64,000 bases of DNA from Glaesserella australis (GTDB lineage: Bacteria > Pseudomonadota > Gammaproteobacteria > Enterobacterales > Pasteurellaceae). Below the pieces are notes generated by a model, which made no database searches, was not told where the DNA came from, and saw only the letters and a program-made list of their open reading frames with translations. A program made the position numbers and the translations under genes. The stretch lies in the NCBI RefSeq assembly GCF_003260095.1, contig NZ_PTPX01000010.1, positions 16,842-80,841 on the forward strand, written 5' to 3'. Shown here one piece after another: positions 1 to 9,379 of this stretch (position 1 is the first letter of the stretch; each line of letters starts with the position of its first letter).

Positions 1-984
1 AGCCACCATTAAACGTAATTCGTGTCGACCAGTCCAGTTACCGTTATGGTCAATTAATGGCATTTCAACCAATAATACACTACCGGTTGGAACAATGCGT
101 TTATCCGAAGCAACAGATGCTAATGCTACTAAAGGCACGCCAGCAGATCCTTTTACATTGAGAGTTGGGTCGTGTTTAAAATAAACGAATGAACGATTAC
201 GTTCAAGAAGAGCCTGTAAGCGGTGTGGATTTCTTGCCCCCCATTCACGAATGGCTTGTATAGACATTTTTTCTTTAGAAATCTCGCCATCTTCGACTAA
301 TAAACGTCCAATGCTCGTATAGCTATAACCATTTTTATCGCCATAAGCAAAATGGCGTAAGTTACCTCCACCGATATCTACAAAGCCACTACCTTGAACT
401 TCCATTAAAAAGTTTTCAAGCATAGAGTTGGTATAAGCAAGTTCTAAACCTTGACCTGCAAGGGCCCCATTATAAATTTCAGCACGGTCAAATTTTTTAT
501 TGCCATAGGGGATAGCATAAAGTGGATGACGAAATTCGCCTTGTGGCGTCATTCGAGCTTGAATGACAGGGATATAGTAACCTGTCATTAATACGTTTTG
601 GTAGCCATCTTCACCACGCATTTGACGAGCATTGATACCATAGCGTGCGAGATCGTTAATATTTCCGCCGTTAGCTAACCAAGAAGAAAGTTTTCCATAG
701 GTTCCTGCGTAGCGATTCATTAAACTATTGGAATAGGCTCTTACATTTGAAACTTGTTGTAAGAAATCACGTTGGTTAACAATTTTTCCACTCGCTGCCA
801 CACGAGAAGTTGCAATAAATTGTGTATTATAAGGGATGAATTGACGATTTTTGAAAACGGCACCTAGTTTGGCTGTTTCTGGATTATAACCTGTGGTGGT
901 TTTCTTTGTGGTCGTTGAGCAACTTGCAACAAGTACGGCAATACCTGTTAGTAGGGCAATTTTTTTATAGGCTTTCCAAGACAT
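1..984 (-). CDS. mltA: Membrane-bound lytic murein transglycosylase A, 3' end cut by window
   Basis: Translating the minus strand from an ATG at 984 gives an open frame of 328 codons running off the left edge. It starts MSWKAYKKIALL and has a lipoprotein signal with lipobox VASC (Cys about residue 21), so the enzyme should be anchored in the outer membrane. Sequence such as GYYIPVIQARM, FLMEVQGSGFV and SYTSIGRLLV is typical of MltA, which cleaves peptidoglycan between MurNAc and GlcNAc to give 1,6-anhydro ends. The frame stops at RHELRLMVA, just before the region where the family carries its catalytic aspartate, so about 40 residues lie outside the window. Downstream in transcription direction is unseen; upstream is the initiator tRNA, divergent. 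Confidence 0.93.
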   Translation of the reverse strand, partial: MSWKAYKKIALLTGIAVLVASCSTTTKKTTTGYNPETAKLGAVFKNRQFIPYNTQFIATSRVAASGKIVNQRDFLQQVSNVRAYSNSLMNRYAGTYGKLSSWLANGGNINDLARYGINARQMRGEDGYQNVLMTGYYIPVIQARMTPQGEFRHPLYAIPYGNKKFDRAEIYNGALAGQGLELAYTNSMLENFLMEVQGSGFVDIGGGNLRHFAYGDKNGYSYTSIGRLLVEDGEISKEKMSIQAIREWGARNPHRLQALLERNRSFVYFKHDPTLNVKGSAGVPLVALASVASDKRIVPTGSVLLVEMPLIDHNGNWTGRHELRLMVA

Positions 985-1164
985 AGAGAATATTCCTGTG
1001 AGATTAGAAGGACGTAGTTAATAAATTCCAAAAGGGTATAGATTACCAAAAAAACGAGACTAACGATAGTATAATATATGGCTTGTGAGATGGCATTATT
1101 CGTATTTTTTATATGCTTTTTGAGTGTTATTACAGCAAATAAATAACTAAAGTGAATTTAAAGA

Positions 1165-1192
1165 TTGCTTTTATTTCTCAGAACTGTATTAT
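1165..1192 (+). promoter_or_regulatory. Sigma-70 promoter of the initiator tRNA
   Basis: A -35 box TTGCTT (1165-1170) and a -10 box TATTAT (1187-1192) are separated by 16 bases. Transcription would start near 1199, a few bases before the tRNA 5' end at 1206. The discriminator GTCCGC is GC-rich, as in stable-RNA promoters. Confidence 0.6.
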
Positions 1193-1205
1193 GTCCGCAT
1201 TCAGA

Positions 1206-1282
<77 letters not shown>

Positions 1283-1301
1283 GTTTTTCCTTTCAGATAT
1301 C

Positions 1302-1580
1302 CTAATAAGTCTTTATATACCAATATAAAATAGGTAATCCAACTACCCACAATAATGTTGATACAATGACACTGAGATGAAATTGCCAATGTTTTGTTTT
1401 ATGGCGAGCATATTTCATCACAAGATAAGTCCCCATGAATCCACCACAAAAACAGAGAAAAAGTAGATTAGATTCAGGCTCTCTCCATGCCTTTTGAATG
1501 GCTTTTTGCTTATCCTGATACATCAAATAAGCACTCAATAAATTAATCAAAACAAGATAAATTAAAATATAAATTAGCAT
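1302..1580 (-). CDS. DUF1294 family small inner-membrane protein
   Basis: A 92-aa protein with hydrophobic segments at about 1-20, 38-57 and 68-90. The middle holds CGGFMGTYLVMKYARHKTKHWQF, matching the DUF1294 pattern (a GG-G-Y segment followed by RHKT and an aromatic). Function is unknown for the family. It is convergent with the initiator tRNA and lies just downstream of glyA, beyond the glyA terminator, so it is probably transcribed separately or by read-through. No clear ribosome site precedes the ATG. Confidence 0.75.
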   Translation of the reverse strand: MLIYILIYLVLINLLSAYLMYQDKQKAIQKAWREPESNLLFLCFCGGFMGTYLVMKYARHKTKHWQFHLSVIVSTLLWVVGLPILYWYIKTY

Positions 1581-1594
1581 AAAATTTCAAAATA

Positions 1595-1616
1595 AAACCC
1601 CGATAATTCGGGGTTT
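1595..1616 (-). terminator. Rho-independent terminator of glyA
   Basis: A perfect 9-bp stem (AAACCCCGA / TCGGGGTTT) with a 4-base loop. On the minus strand it is followed by a T-rich tail (TATTTTGAAATTTT). It lies about 20 bases past the glyA stop. Confidence 0.88.
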
Positions 1617-1636
1617 GAATTTAATGTACAGAAAGC

Positions 1637-2899
1637 TTATGGGTAAACTGGTAAACGTTTACAAATATCTAATACTTTCGCTTTTGTCGCATCGATGACG
1701 GCTTCTTCGTTTTCTTTGCCAATGCTATCTAACACGTCACACATCCAGCCTGCAAGCTCTTTAACTTCGGCTTCTTTAAAGCCACGACGAGTTACAGCAG
1801 GTGTGCCTACACGGATACCTGATGTAATAAACGGTTTTTGTGGATCGTTTGGTACCGCATTTTTGTTTACCGTGATGTTTGCTTTGCCTAACGCTGCATC
1901 TGCTGCTTTACCAGTTAAACCGTGGCTGATTAAATCAACTAAGAATAAGTGGTTTTCTGTTCCGTTTGACACTATGTTGTAGCCACGTTGTTTAAATACT
2001 TCCACCATTGCTTTGGCATTTTTAACCACTTGTTGCTGATACACTTTGTATTCAGGCTCTAACGCTTCTTTAAAGCAAACGGCTTTTGCGGCAATAATGT
2101 GAACTAATGGACCACCTTGCTCACGTGGGAACACAGCACTTTGTAGTTTTTTATAGAGTTCTTCATCTTTCGCATTTGAAAGGATTAAACCACCACGCGG
2201 ACCCGCTAATGTTTTGTGAGTGGTTGTCGTCACAACGTGAGCATGCGGAAGTGGGCTTGGATAAACTCCAGCTGCAATTAAGCCTGCAACGTGCGCCATA
2301 TCAACGAACAAATAAGCACCGACTTCATCTGCGATTTCACGCATTTTTGCCCAATCAACGATTTGTGAGTAAGCAGAGAAACCGCCTACAATCATTTTGG
2401 GTTTCACTTCGTGAGCTTGTTTGCGTAGTGCATCGTAGTCGATTAAACCTTCTGCAGTAATACCGTATTGCTCTGCATGGTAAACTTTTCCTGAGAAGCT
2501 AACTGAAGCACCGTGAGTTAAATGCCCACCGTGTGCAAGGCTCATGCCTAAAATGGTATCGCCCGGCGTTAACAATGCACCGTAAACAGCAGCATTTGCT
2601 TGTGAGCCTGAATGTGGCTGTACGTTTGCGTAGTCTGCGCCAAATAATTCTTTTGCACGGTCAATTGCTAATTGCTCCACGATATCCGCATATTCACAAC
2701 CGCCATAATAACGTTTACCCGGATAACCTTCTGCATATTTATTGGTAAATTGTGAGCCTTGTGCTTCCATCACACGAGGGCTTGCATAGTTTTCAGATGC
2801 AATCAGTTCAATATGCTCTTCTTGACGACGATTTTCATCTTGAATCGCTTGCCATAGCACTGGATCATAATCTGCAATATTCATATCACGTCTTAACAT
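1637..2899 (-). CDS. glyA: Serine hydroxymethyltransferase
   Basis: A 420-aa protein. GlyA converts serine and tetrahydrofolate to glycine and 5,10-methylene-THF, the main source of one-carbon units, using PLP. The N-terminus [19 protein letters not shown] and the blocks [15 protein letters not shown] and [14 protein letters not shown] are diagnostic. The PLP-lysine motif [16 protein letters not shown] is intact. Length equals the usual ~417-420. The ATG at 2899 has AGGAG just upstream, and a PurR-type operator lies 17 bases before it. The gene ends in its own terminator, so it looks monocistronic. Confidence 0.98.
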   Translation of the reverse strand: MLRRDMNIADYDPVLWQAIQDENRRQEEHIELIASENYASPRVMEAQGSQFTNKYAEGYPGKRYYGGCEYADIVEQLAIDRAKELFGADYANVQPHSGSQANAAVYGALLTPGDTILGMSLAHGGHLTHGASVSFSGKVYHAEQYGITAEGLIDYDALRKQAHEVKPKMIVGGFSAYSQIVDWAKMREIADEVGAYLFVDMAHVAGLIAAGVYPSPLPHAHVVTTTTHKTLAGPRGGLILSNAKDEELYKKLQSAVFPREQGGPLVHIIAAKAVCFKEALEPEYKVYQQQVVKNAKAMVEVFKQRGYNIVSNGTENHLFLVDLISHGLTGKAADAALGKANITVNKNAVPNDPQKPFITSGIRVGTPAVTRRGFKEAEVKELAGWMCDVLDSIGKENEEAVIDATKAKVLDICKRLPVYP

Positions 2900-2915
2900 G
2901 GGGTTCTCCTATAAT

Positions 2916-2931
2916 AAGTAATCGTTTGCGT
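2916..2931 (-). promoter_or_regulatory. PurR operator upstream of glyA
   Basis: On the minus strand the 16-mer ACGCAAACGATTACTT fits the PurR consensus ANGCAANCGNTTNCNT at every defined position. glyA is a PurR target in enterobacteria, so repression by hypoxanthine/guanine-bound PurR is likely. The site is 17 bases from the start codon, which suggests it blocks the promoter or early transcription. Confidence 0.72.
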
Positions 2932-3021
2932 AACTAATAATCAAGGCTATTTTACGCAGTTTTTAGGGGTTTTGATAGTGATTTTTTTGGGAAGTGTGTA
3001 TTAAAGAATTTAATAAAGAAA

Positions 3022-3062
3022 AACGGTAAGTTTTGCAAAATTCTCAGCAAAACTCACCGCTT
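3022..3062 (-). terminator. Terminator of argF formed by inverted uptake sequences
   Basis: On the minus strand GCGGTGAGTTTTGC pairs with GCAAAACTTACCG (one mismatch) across a ~10-base loop and is followed by TTTTTCTTT. The arms carry the AAGCGGT uptake core, so the hairpin doubles as a DNA-uptake sequence pair. Confidence 0.8.
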
Positions 3063-3068
3063 GCGATC

Positions 3069-4085
3069 TTATTGATTTCCTAGTGTTGCCACCATCACCG
3101 CTTTAATCGTATGCATTCGGTTTTCTGCTTCATCAAACACGATGGAGGCTTCAGATTCAAATACTTCATCGGTGACTTCTAACCCATTCATACCATATTT
3201 TTCAGCAATCTCTTTGCCGACCGTGGTTTGATCATCGTGGAAAGCGGGCAGACAGTGCAAGAATTTTACATTTGGGTTGCCTGTTAGCTTCATTAACTCC
3301 GCATTGACTTGATAGGGTTTCATCAAGTTGATTCGAGCTTCCCACGCTGATTCAGGCTCACCCATTGAAACCCAAACGTCCGTATAGACGAAATCGACAT
3401 CTTTCACGCCGTCTGCTACATTTTCGGTGCAAGTGATTTTCGCCCCTGTTTTTGCCGCCATTTCTGCTACTTCGTCTAATGACGCTTGTTCAGGGAAAAA
3501 CTGTTTTGGCGCAACCAAACGGAGATCCACGCCCATTAACGCCGCCCCTTCCACAAACGAATTGCCCATATTGTTACGAGCATCGCCCAAATAAGCGAGC
3601 TTGATTTGGTTGAGCGGTTTGTTTGAATGTTCGATCATCGTTAAGAAATCAGCGAGAATTTGGGTTGGGTGAAATTCATCGGTCAAACCATTCCAAACAG
3701 GCACGCCCGAATAGTCCGCCAAAATTTCTACTAACTCTTGACCGTAACCACGATACTGAATGCCGTCATACATTCTGCCCAACACACGAGCGGTATCTTT
3801 CATTGATTCTTTATGCCCGATTTGCGATCCGCTTGGCCCGATATAGCTCACATTCGCCCCTTGATCGAACGCTGCCACTTCAAAAGCACAGCGAGTACGG
3901 GTCGAACTCTTTTCAAAAATCAACGCAATGTTTTTGCCTTTCATCGTTGGCACTTCGCAACCTGCTTTTTTATCCGCTTTTAATTTTGCTGATAAATCAA
4001 GAAGATACTGAATTTCAGCAGGGCTGAAATCCATTAAACGTAAAAAGTGACGATGTTTAAGATTGGGTGTGGTGTTTGCAGACAT
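3069..4085 (-). CDS. argF: Ornithine carbamoyltransferase
   Basis: A 338-aa protein. It interconverts ornithine plus carbamoyl phosphate with citrulline. Visible motifs are the carbamoyl-phosphate loop STRTR (61-65), HPTQ (139-142), the ornithine-side SMGEPE (240-245) and the catalytic HCLP (277-280). It stands alone: no arcA or arcC lies beside it, so the sequence does not decide between an anabolic (ArgF) and a catabolic (ArcB) role. The Haemophilus relative is usually labelled ArcB. A terminator built from uptake sequences follows immediately. Confidence 0.93.
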   Translation of the reverse strand: MSANTTPNLKHRHFLRLMDFSPAEIQYLLDLSAKLKADKKAGCEVPTMKGKNIALIFEKSSTRTRCAFEVAAFDQGANVSYIGPSGSQIGHKESMKDTARVLGRMYDGIQYRGYGQELVEILADYSGVPVWNGLTDEFHPTQILADFLTMIEHSNKPLNQIKLAYLGDARNNMGNSFVEGAALMGVDLRLVAPKQFFPEQASLDEVAEMAAKTGAKITCTENVADGVKDVDFVYTDVWVSMGEPESAWEARINLMKPYQVNAELMKLTGNPNVKFLHCLPAFHDDQTTVGKEIAEKYGMNGLEVTDEVFESEASIVFDEAENRMHTIKAVMVATLGNQ

Positions 4086-4223
4086 AATGGGTTCCTTGTG
4101 ATAATAAAGTTGTCTTATTATAAAGGCTTTCGGGGGGAGAACAATCAGAATTTCTTTTATCCCTTTTATTTACAGGCTATGTTTTTTTGTGTATAGTTAG
4201 GCGATACAGTTAAAGGGGAAAAA

Positions 4224-4502
4224 ATGATCCTTTCATTTAAGCATAAAGGTTTGAAATTGTTTTTTGAAACAGGCTCAACAGCAGGTATTCAGGCAAATCA
4301 CGCTAATAGACTTCGATTACTACTAACTGCTTTAGATGCTGCCGAGACAGCATTAGCAATGAGCGTACCAGGTTGGAATTTACATCAATTACAAGGTGAT
4401 TTAGCAGGGCATTGGTCTGTTAAAGTTAGCGAAAATTGGCGTTTAACTTTTAGATTTGAAAATGGTCACGCTGAAATCGTGGACTATCAAGACTATCATT
4501 AA
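4224..4502 (+). CDS. higB: HigB-type toxin, RelE superfamily mRNA interferase
   Basis: A 92-aa protein. MILSFKHKGLKLFFETGS at the N-terminus, the central PGWNLHQLQGDLAGHWSVKVSENWRLTF and the terminal VDYQDYH match the HigB (plasmid-maintenance killer) branch of RelE-like toxins, which cleave mRNA on the ribosome. AAGGGG precedes the ATG. The toxin gene comes first and the antitoxin second, as is usual for higBA. The downstream gene's AAGGAG overlaps the stop codon, so the two are translationally linked. Both genes look intact. Confidence 0.92.
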   Translation: MILSFKHKGLKLFFETGSTAGIQANHANRLRLLLTALDAAETALAMSVPGWNLHQLQGDLAGHWSVKVSENWRLTFRFENGHAEIVDYQDYH

Positions 4503-4512
4503 GGAGTTATCA

Positions 4513-4788
4513 ATGAAAATGTACAATCCAGCTCACCCAGGACTAATTTTAAGAGAATATATTGAAGGTTATAATGTTACTGATGTAGCTAAACGTTTAG
4601 GCGTTACCCGAGTGACACTTTCTCGTATTTTAAACGGCAAAGCGTCTATTTCACCTGAAATGGCATTACGTTTAAGTGCATTATTAAATACAACAACGCC
4701 ACAATTTTGGCTCAATATGCAATCACAATACGACCTATGGCAACTTGAGCAACGTCCAAGTTTTAATATACAGCCATTATTTGCGTAG
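4513..4788 (+). CDS. higA: HigA-type antitoxin, HTH_XRE
   Basis: A 91-aa protein. The start is set at the ATG at 4513 because AAGGAG (4501-4506) sits before it and because the N-terminus MKMYNPAHPGLILREYI is the classic HigA opening. The in-frame ATG at 4456 lies inside the toxin gene and lacks a ribosome site. The helix-turn-helix spans about 22-55 (VTDVAKRLGVTRVTLSRILNG), followed by TTPQFWLNMQSQYDLW. It neutralises HigB and represses the operon. Confidence 0.94.
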   Translation: MKMYNPAHPGLILREYIEGYNVTDVAKRLGVTRVTLSRILNGKASISPEMALRLSALLNTTTPQFWLNMQSQYDLWQLEQRPSFNIQPLFA

Positions 4789-4861
4789 TTTTGCTATGTA
4801 TTTTGCAAATTTTTCCTTTAAACTCACCGCTTGTCGCCCTTATCATTTGTAGGAGAACCCA

Positions 4862-6097
4862 ATGTCTAAACATCTCACTGAACAACGTTTTATTGATTTC
4901 CCTATTCACGACAGCGTGTTAGCCGCTCTTGATAGCAAAGGCTTTGAGTTTTGTACGCCTATTCAAGCGAAAACCTTGCCTTACACTCTTGCAGGACAAG
5001 ATATTGCAGGGCAAGCTCAAACGGGGACAGGTAAAACCTTAGCTTTTTTAGTGGCAACCTTTCATCATCTACTGAGCCACGAAATTCCAACTAAAAAAAA
5101 TCAGCCGAGAGCCTTAATTCTTGCTCCAACTCGTGAACTTGCGGTGCAAATTGCATCTGATGCGTCAATGCTGACCCAATATGCTGATTTGCGTTTAGCG
5201 TTGGCGTATGGCGGAGACGGTTACGATAAGCAGTTGCAAGAGATTGAGCGTGGTGTGGATATTTTGGTCGGAACGACTGGGCGTGTGATTGATTATGTCA
5301 AACAGGGCGTGATTGATTTAGATAAGGTACAAGTGGTGGTGCTTGATGAAGCGGATCGTATGTTCGATCTTGGCTTTATCAAAGATATTCGCTATTTAAT
5401 GCGAAAATGCCCGAAACCTGAAGAACGTTTGACGATGCTATTTTCTGCCACGCTTTCTCACCGTGTGCGTGAGTTGGCGTTTGAAGATATGCACAATGCG
5501 GAATATGTGGAAATTGAGCCGTTACAACGCACGGGGCATCGCATTAAAGAAGAGCTGTTCTATCCGTCTAACGAAGACAAAATGGCGTTGTTGCTCACTT
5601 TAATGGAAGAAGAGTGGCCAGACCGTTGCATTGTATTTGCCAATACCAAACATAAATGCGAAGAAATTTGGGGCTATCTCAGTGCTGACGGGCATCGTGT
5701 CGGTTTGCTGACGGGCGATATTCCGCAGAAAAAACGCTTGGCATTGCTAGATAGCTTTACACAAGGCGAATTGGATATTTTAGTGGCGACTGATGTGGCT
5801 GCGCGTGGTTTGCATATTCCTGATGTGACCCACGTCTTTAACTACGATCTGCCTGACGACCGAGAAGATTATGTTCACCGTATCGGGCGTACAGGGAGAG
5901 CGGGGGAGAGTGGTGTTTCGATTAGCTTTGCTTGTGAGCGTTATGCGGTCAATCTTCCGGCGATTGAAGAATATATCGGGCATCCGATTCCTGTCAGTCA
6001 ATATGACAGTCAGGTATTACTTGATCTACCTAAACCACAACGAGCCCGTTCTAAGAGTATCGCATCAAATAGACGTAGAGAAAAATCGTCATCGTAA
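4862..6097 (+). CDS. rhlB: ATP-dependent RNA helicase RhlB
   Basis: A 411-aa DEAD-box helicase. It has the Q-motif (F..CTPIQA), Walker A AQTGTGKT (about 51-58), [15 protein letters not shown], and the C-domain motifs ARGLHIPDV and [10 protein letters not shown]. Blocks such as [28 protein letters not shown] and [16 protein letters not shown] identify RhlB, the helicase of the RNA degradosome, rather than SrmB or DeaD. The basic tail ([15 protein letters not shown]) is expected to contact RNA. AGGAGAA precedes the ATG. A terminator follows. Confidence 0.95.
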   Translation: MSKHLTEQRFIDFPIHDSVLAALDSKGFEFCTPIQAKTLPYTLAGQDIAGQAQTGTGKTLAFLVATFHHLLSHEIPTKKNQPRALILAPTRELAVQIASDASMLTQYADLRLALAYGGDGYDKQLQEIERGVDILVGTTGRVIDYVKQGVIDLDKVQVVVLDEADRMFDLGFIKDIRYLMRKCPKPEERLTMLFSATLSHRVRELAFEDMHNAEYVEIEPLQRTGHRIKEELFYPSNEDKMALLLTLMEEEWPDRCIVFANTKHKCEEIWGYLSADGHRVGLLTGDIPQKKRLALLDSFTQGELDILVATDVAARGLHIPDVTHVFNYDLPDDREDYVHRIGRTGRAGESGVSISFACERYAVNLPAIEEYIGHPIPVSQYDSQVLLDLPKPQRARSKSIASNRRREKSSS

Positions 6098-6132
6098 TTG
6101 AACATTTAGCAAAATAAAGACTCTATCACAGG

Positions 6133-6152
6133 GCGGTAAGACAACTTACCGC
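6133..6152 (+). terminator. Terminator of rhlB
   Basis: Perfect 8-bp stem GCGGTAAG / CTTACCGC with loop ACAA, then TTATTTTATTTT. The stem contains the uptake core. Confidence 0.82.
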
Positions 6153-6180
6153 TTATTTTATTTTAAAAAGGAGAAAAAAT

Positions 6181-6552
6181 ATGGATATGATAAAAACGGC
6201 ATTTGCCGCATTATTAGTTTTATCAGTGGCAGGTTGTACTCGCCAAGGTGTATCTGTTGTTCATAACAAAGAACAAGCAAGATATTCTTCCAATACTATC
6301 GTAAATAAACGTATAAATACGACGGAATGTTTAGATACAGATGATTGGTATTTAGATGGTTATCGTGTTGGAAAATCGTTTTCTACACAAAAAGCACAAA
6401 TGCTACAACAGCGAGTTGGTTTTTGCCAATTATCGCTAAAAACACTCCCACAGCAGTTTAAAACAAATTGGGAAAATGGCTTTTCTGTTGGAAATAATGA
6501 AAATATTAAAGCAAAAAATAAACAAAATCGCCAAGCCCGTAAAAAAGTGTAA
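6181..6552 (+). CDS. Small putative lipoprotein (possibly DUF2799-like)
   Basis: A 123-aa protein with a lipoprotein signal: MDMIKTAFAALLVLSVAGC, lipobox VAGC with the lipidated Cys at 19. The mature part has CLDTDDWYLDGYRVGKS and FKTNWENGFSVGN, which resembles the repeated DW-x-GY-x-G motif of DUF2799 lipoproteins; that assignment is tentative. The C-terminus is very basic (KAKNKQNRQARKKV). AAGGAG precedes the ATG. It sits between the rhlB terminator and the HerA-like gene, which it may be co-transcribed with (43-base gap). Confidence 0.72.
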   Translation: MDMIKTAFAALLVLSVAGCTRQGVSVVHNKEQARYSSNTIVNKRINTTECLDTDDWYLDGYRVGKSFSTQKAQMLQQRVGFCQLSLKTLPQQFKTNWENGFSVGNNENIKAKNKQNRQARKKV

Positions 6553-6595
6553 TAGAATAATCTCATAAATTAACGCTTATTGGAGAAATGAATCT

Positions 6596-8086
6596 ATGTC
6601 GAATTATGAAATTGCTCAATCAAAAGAAGGAAAACCGATTTCATTAACTGCCAAAATGGCAAACCGTCACGGTTTAATTGCAGGGGCAACAGGAACGGGT
6701 AAAACAGTTACATTGCGTAAATTGGCTGAAACTTTCAGTAATGATGGCGTGCCTGTGTTTCTTGTTGATGTTAAAGGCGATTTATCGGGCTTAGTGCAAG
6801 CGGGCAGTTTTCAAGGAAAAATTGCAGAACGTATTGAGCAATTTGGTTTAGGCGGCGAAAGCTACTTAAACGGCTTTCCTGTCTCATTTTGGGATGTGTT
6901 TGGCGAATCGGGCATTCCGCTTCGTACCACTATTTCAGAAATGGGGCCGATGTTGCTCGCTCGTTTGCTTAACTTAAATGATACACAGGAAGGCTTGTTA
7001 AATCTTGTATTCCGCGTGGCAGATGATAAAGGTTTATTATTAATCGATCTCAAAGATCTGCGTGCAATGCTTAAATTTGTGGCAGAAAATGCTAAAACAT
7101 TCCAATTAGAATATGGCAATGTTTCGGCGGCGAGTGTTGGCGCGATTCAACGTGCGTTACTTGCTCTTGAAAATGAAGGAGCGGCAAACTTATTTGGCGA
7201 ACCTGCATTAGATTTGCAAGACTGGATTCAAACCCGTGATGGTCGTGGTGTGATTAATGTGTTGAACTCGGAAAAACTGATTAATTCACCAAGAATGTAC
7301 GGCGCATTTTTACTGTGGTTTATGGCGGAGTTGTTTGAACAATTACCAGAAGTGGGTGACCCTGATAAGCCGAAATTTGTCTTATTCTTTGATGAAGCGC
7401 ACTTACTTTTTGACGGTGCACCGAAAGTGTTAGTCGATAAAATTGAACAAGTGGTGCGTTTAATTCGTTCAAAAGGTGTTGGCGTCTATTTTGTCACGCA
7501 AAATCCATTAGACTTGCCAGAGTCAGTATTAGGTCAGCTTGGTAACCGTGTGCAACACGCTTTGCGTGCCTTTACTCCAAAAGATCAAAAAGCAGTAAAA
7601 TCGGCAGCAGAAACTTTCCGTGCAAATCCGGGAGTGAATGTCGTTGAAGCTATTACTCAGCTTGGCGTTGGAGAAGCATTAATTTCAGTATTAGATGAAA
7701 AAGGTATGCCAACCCCTGTGGAAATTGCTTATGTTTATCCACCACAAAGTCAGCTGAAACCAATCTCTCAAGATGAACGTTTAGCCCTTGTGAAGCAAGA
7801 TGATCTTTATCATCATTACAGTGAATCGATTGATAATCCTTCTGCCTTTGAAACCTTAAATGCCCAAGCACAAGTTCAGCAACAGGCTGTTGAACAAGAG
7901 AAAGCAGAAGAAGATAGCTTTTTAGGCGGTATGCTTGGTAGTATTTTCGGTACGAAGAAAAAAAGCGAGCAAAGCCTTGCAGAACAAGTGGTTGGCAGCG
8001 TGGCTCAATCCGTTGGACGTAATTTACGTAACCAAGTGACCAAACAGATTATGCGTGGTTTACTGGGTGCAATCACGAAAAAATAA
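6596..8086 (+). CDS. HerA-like ATPase, YjgR/DUF853 family
   Basis: A 496-aa protein related to E. coli YjgR. It has Walker A GATGTGKT (30-37), a Walker B hhhhDEAH block (KFVLFFDEAHLLF, about 260-272), the VDVKGDLSGL segment and the arginine-finger-type IRSKGVGVYFVTQNPLDLPESV. The C-terminal part (from about 420) is Gln/Lys-rich and ends NQVTKQIMRGLLGAITKK, as in the family. HerA relatives are hexameric DNA translocases; the exact job of YjgR is not established. No nurA gene is nearby. GGAGAAATGAATCT precedes the ATG. Confidence 0.88.
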   Translation: MSNYEIAQSKEGKPISLTAKMANRHGLIAGATGTGKTVTLRKLAETFSNDGVPVFLVDVKGDLSGLVQAGSFQGKIAERIEQFGLGGESYLNGFPVSFWDVFGESGIPLRTTISEMGPMLLARLLNLNDTQEGLLNLVFRVADDKGLLLIDLKDLRAMLKFVAENAKTFQLEYGNVSAASVGAIQRALLALENEGAANLFGEPALDLQDWIQTRDGRGVINVLNSEKLINSPRMYGAFLLWFMAELFEQLPEVGDPDKPKFVLFFDEAHLLFDGAPKVLVDKIEQVVRLIRSKGVGVYFVTQNPLDLPESVLGQLGNRVQHALRAFTPKDQKAVKSAAETFRANPGVNVVEAITQLGVGEALISVLDEKGMPTPVEIAYVYPPQSQLKPISQDERLALVKQDDLYHHYSESIDNPSAFETLNAQAQVQQQAVEQEKAEEDSFLGGMLGSIFGTKKKSEQSLAEQVVGSVAQSVGRNLRNQVTKQIMRGLLGAITKK

Positions 8087-8102
8087 TTTGTACTAATATA
8101 AG

Positions 8103-8145
8103 CGGTGAGTTTGCATAAAAAATTTACAAAAACTCACCGTTTTTT
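8103..8145 (+). terminator. Terminator of the YjgR-like gene
   Basis: CGGTGAGTTT (8103-8112) pairs perfectly with AAACTCACCG (8130-8139), followed by six T's. Built on an uptake-sequence core. Confidence 0.85.
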
Positions 8146-8151
8146 CTTATT

Positions 8152-8201
8152 TGTGAATCAGGTCACAGTATTCATCTTAAAATCTCGTTATATTGCATCT
8201 A
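8152..8201 (+). promoter_or_regulatory. CRP site and class II promoter of afuA
   Basis: TGTGA (8152-8156), six bases, TCACA (8163-8167) is a perfect CRP palindrome. The -10 box TATATT lies at 8189-8194. A start near 8201 puts the CRP centre at about -41.5, the classic class II activating position. No good -35 box is seen, as expected for an activator-dependent promoter. cAMP control fits a sugar-phosphate transporter better than an iron transporter. Confidence 0.7.
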
Positions 8202-8226
8202 CTTTTATTCATAGAAGGATGATGTA

Positions 8227-9261
8227 ATGAAACTAAAAAAACTCTCTTATTTACTTTCTACATTACTTTTGGGCGCAGCAGTTTCATCTACTGCTCAGGC
8301 GGAAGGACGTTTAGTTGTTTATTGTAGTGCAACAAACTTATTTTGTGAGCAAGAAACCAAAGCATTTGGTGAAAAATATGATGTTAAAGTCTCTTTTATT
8401 CGTAATGGCTCAGGAAGTACGTTAGCTAAAGTTGAAGCAGAAAAAGGAAACCCACAAGCGGATGTTTGGTATGGTGGTACATTAGATCCTCAATCGCAAG
8501 CAGGTGAAATGGGACTGCTCCAGCCTTATCAATCACCAAATCTTTCTCAAATCATGGAAAAATTCCGTGATCCTGCAAAAGTTAAAGGAAACTATACTTC
8601 TGCCATTTACATGGGGATTTTAGGTTTTGGCGTGAATTTAGATCGATTGAAGAAATTAGGGATTGAGAAAGTTCCAACGACATGGGAAGAGTTGCTTGAT
8701 CCTCGTTTAGCAGGTGAAATTCAAATTGCAGATCCACAAAGTTCTGGCACAGCTTATACAGCGATTGCGACTTTTGTTCAACTATGGGGAGAAGAGAAAG
8801 CATTTGCATATTTCAAACAACTTCATAAAAATATCTCACAATATACTAAATCAGGCATTACACCGTCACGAAATGCAGCTCGTGGTGAAACCGCGATTGG
8901 TATCGGCTTCTTACATGATTATTCAACTGAAAAGAAAAATGGGGCTAATCTTGAAATTGTTGCACCAACAGATGGTACTGGCTATGAATTAGGCGGTGTG
9001 AGTATTTTACATGGCGCAAGAAACTTAGATAACGCAAAACTTTTCGTGGATTGGGCATTATCTAAAGAAGCACAAGAACTTTCATGGCAAAAAGGTGAAG
9101 CTTTCCAAGTATTAACAAATACCACTGCAGAACCTTCTCCATATTCACTTGACCCTACAAAACTGAATTTAATCAACTACGACTTTGAAAAATATGGTTC
9201 AAATGAGGAGCGTAAGCGTTTGATTGATAAATGGGTTAACGAAGTTAAATTAGCACAATAG
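8227..9261 (+). CDS. afuA: AfuA-like ABC transporter periplasmic binding protein
   Basis: A 344-aa protein with a signal peptide cleaved after AQA (about residue 25). The mature start EGRLVVYCSATN, then FIRNGSGSTLAKVEAEKGNPQADVWYGGTLDPQSQAGEMGLLQPYQSP, is characteristic of AfuA. The Actinobacillus AfuABC system was first called ferric-iron uptake and later shown to carry sugar phosphates such as glucose-6-phosphate. The perfect CRP box upstream supports sugar transport. The gene stands alone between two terminators; the candidate permease and ATPase genes (afuB, afuC) lie 2.3 kb away on the other strand. That they form one transporter is inferred. Confidence 0.87.
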   Translation: MKLKKLSYLLSTLLLGAAVSSTAQAEGRLVVYCSATNLFCEQETKAFGEKYDVKVSFIRNGSGSTLAKVEAEKGNPQADVWYGGTLDPQSQAGEMGLLQPYQSPNLSQIMEKFRDPAKVKGNYTSAIYMGILGFGVNLDRLKKLGIEKVPTTWEELLDPRLAGEIQIADPQSSGTAYTAIATFVQLWGEEKAFAYFKQLHKNISQYTKSGITPSRNAARGETAIGIGFLHDYSTEKKNGANLEIVAPTDGTGYELGGVSILHGARNLDNAKLFVDWALSKEAQELSWQKGEAFQVLTNTTAEPSPYSLDPTKLNLINYDFEKYGSNEERKRLIDKWVNEVKLAQ

Positions 9262-9274
9262 CATTTGTCTGCAG

Positions 9275-9304
9275 AACTCCCCCTTAATTTGGGGGAGTTT
9301 TTTT
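9275..9304 (+). terminator. Terminator of afuA
   Basis: Perfect 9-bp stem AACTCCCCC / GGGGGAGTT with a 7-base loop and a run of T's. Confidence 0.92.
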
Positions 9305-9379
9305 GCTACAACTTTTTAACAAATTTTGGATAAAGTGCGGTAAAATTCTCACTAAATTAATTACCACTAGAGAAATCGT

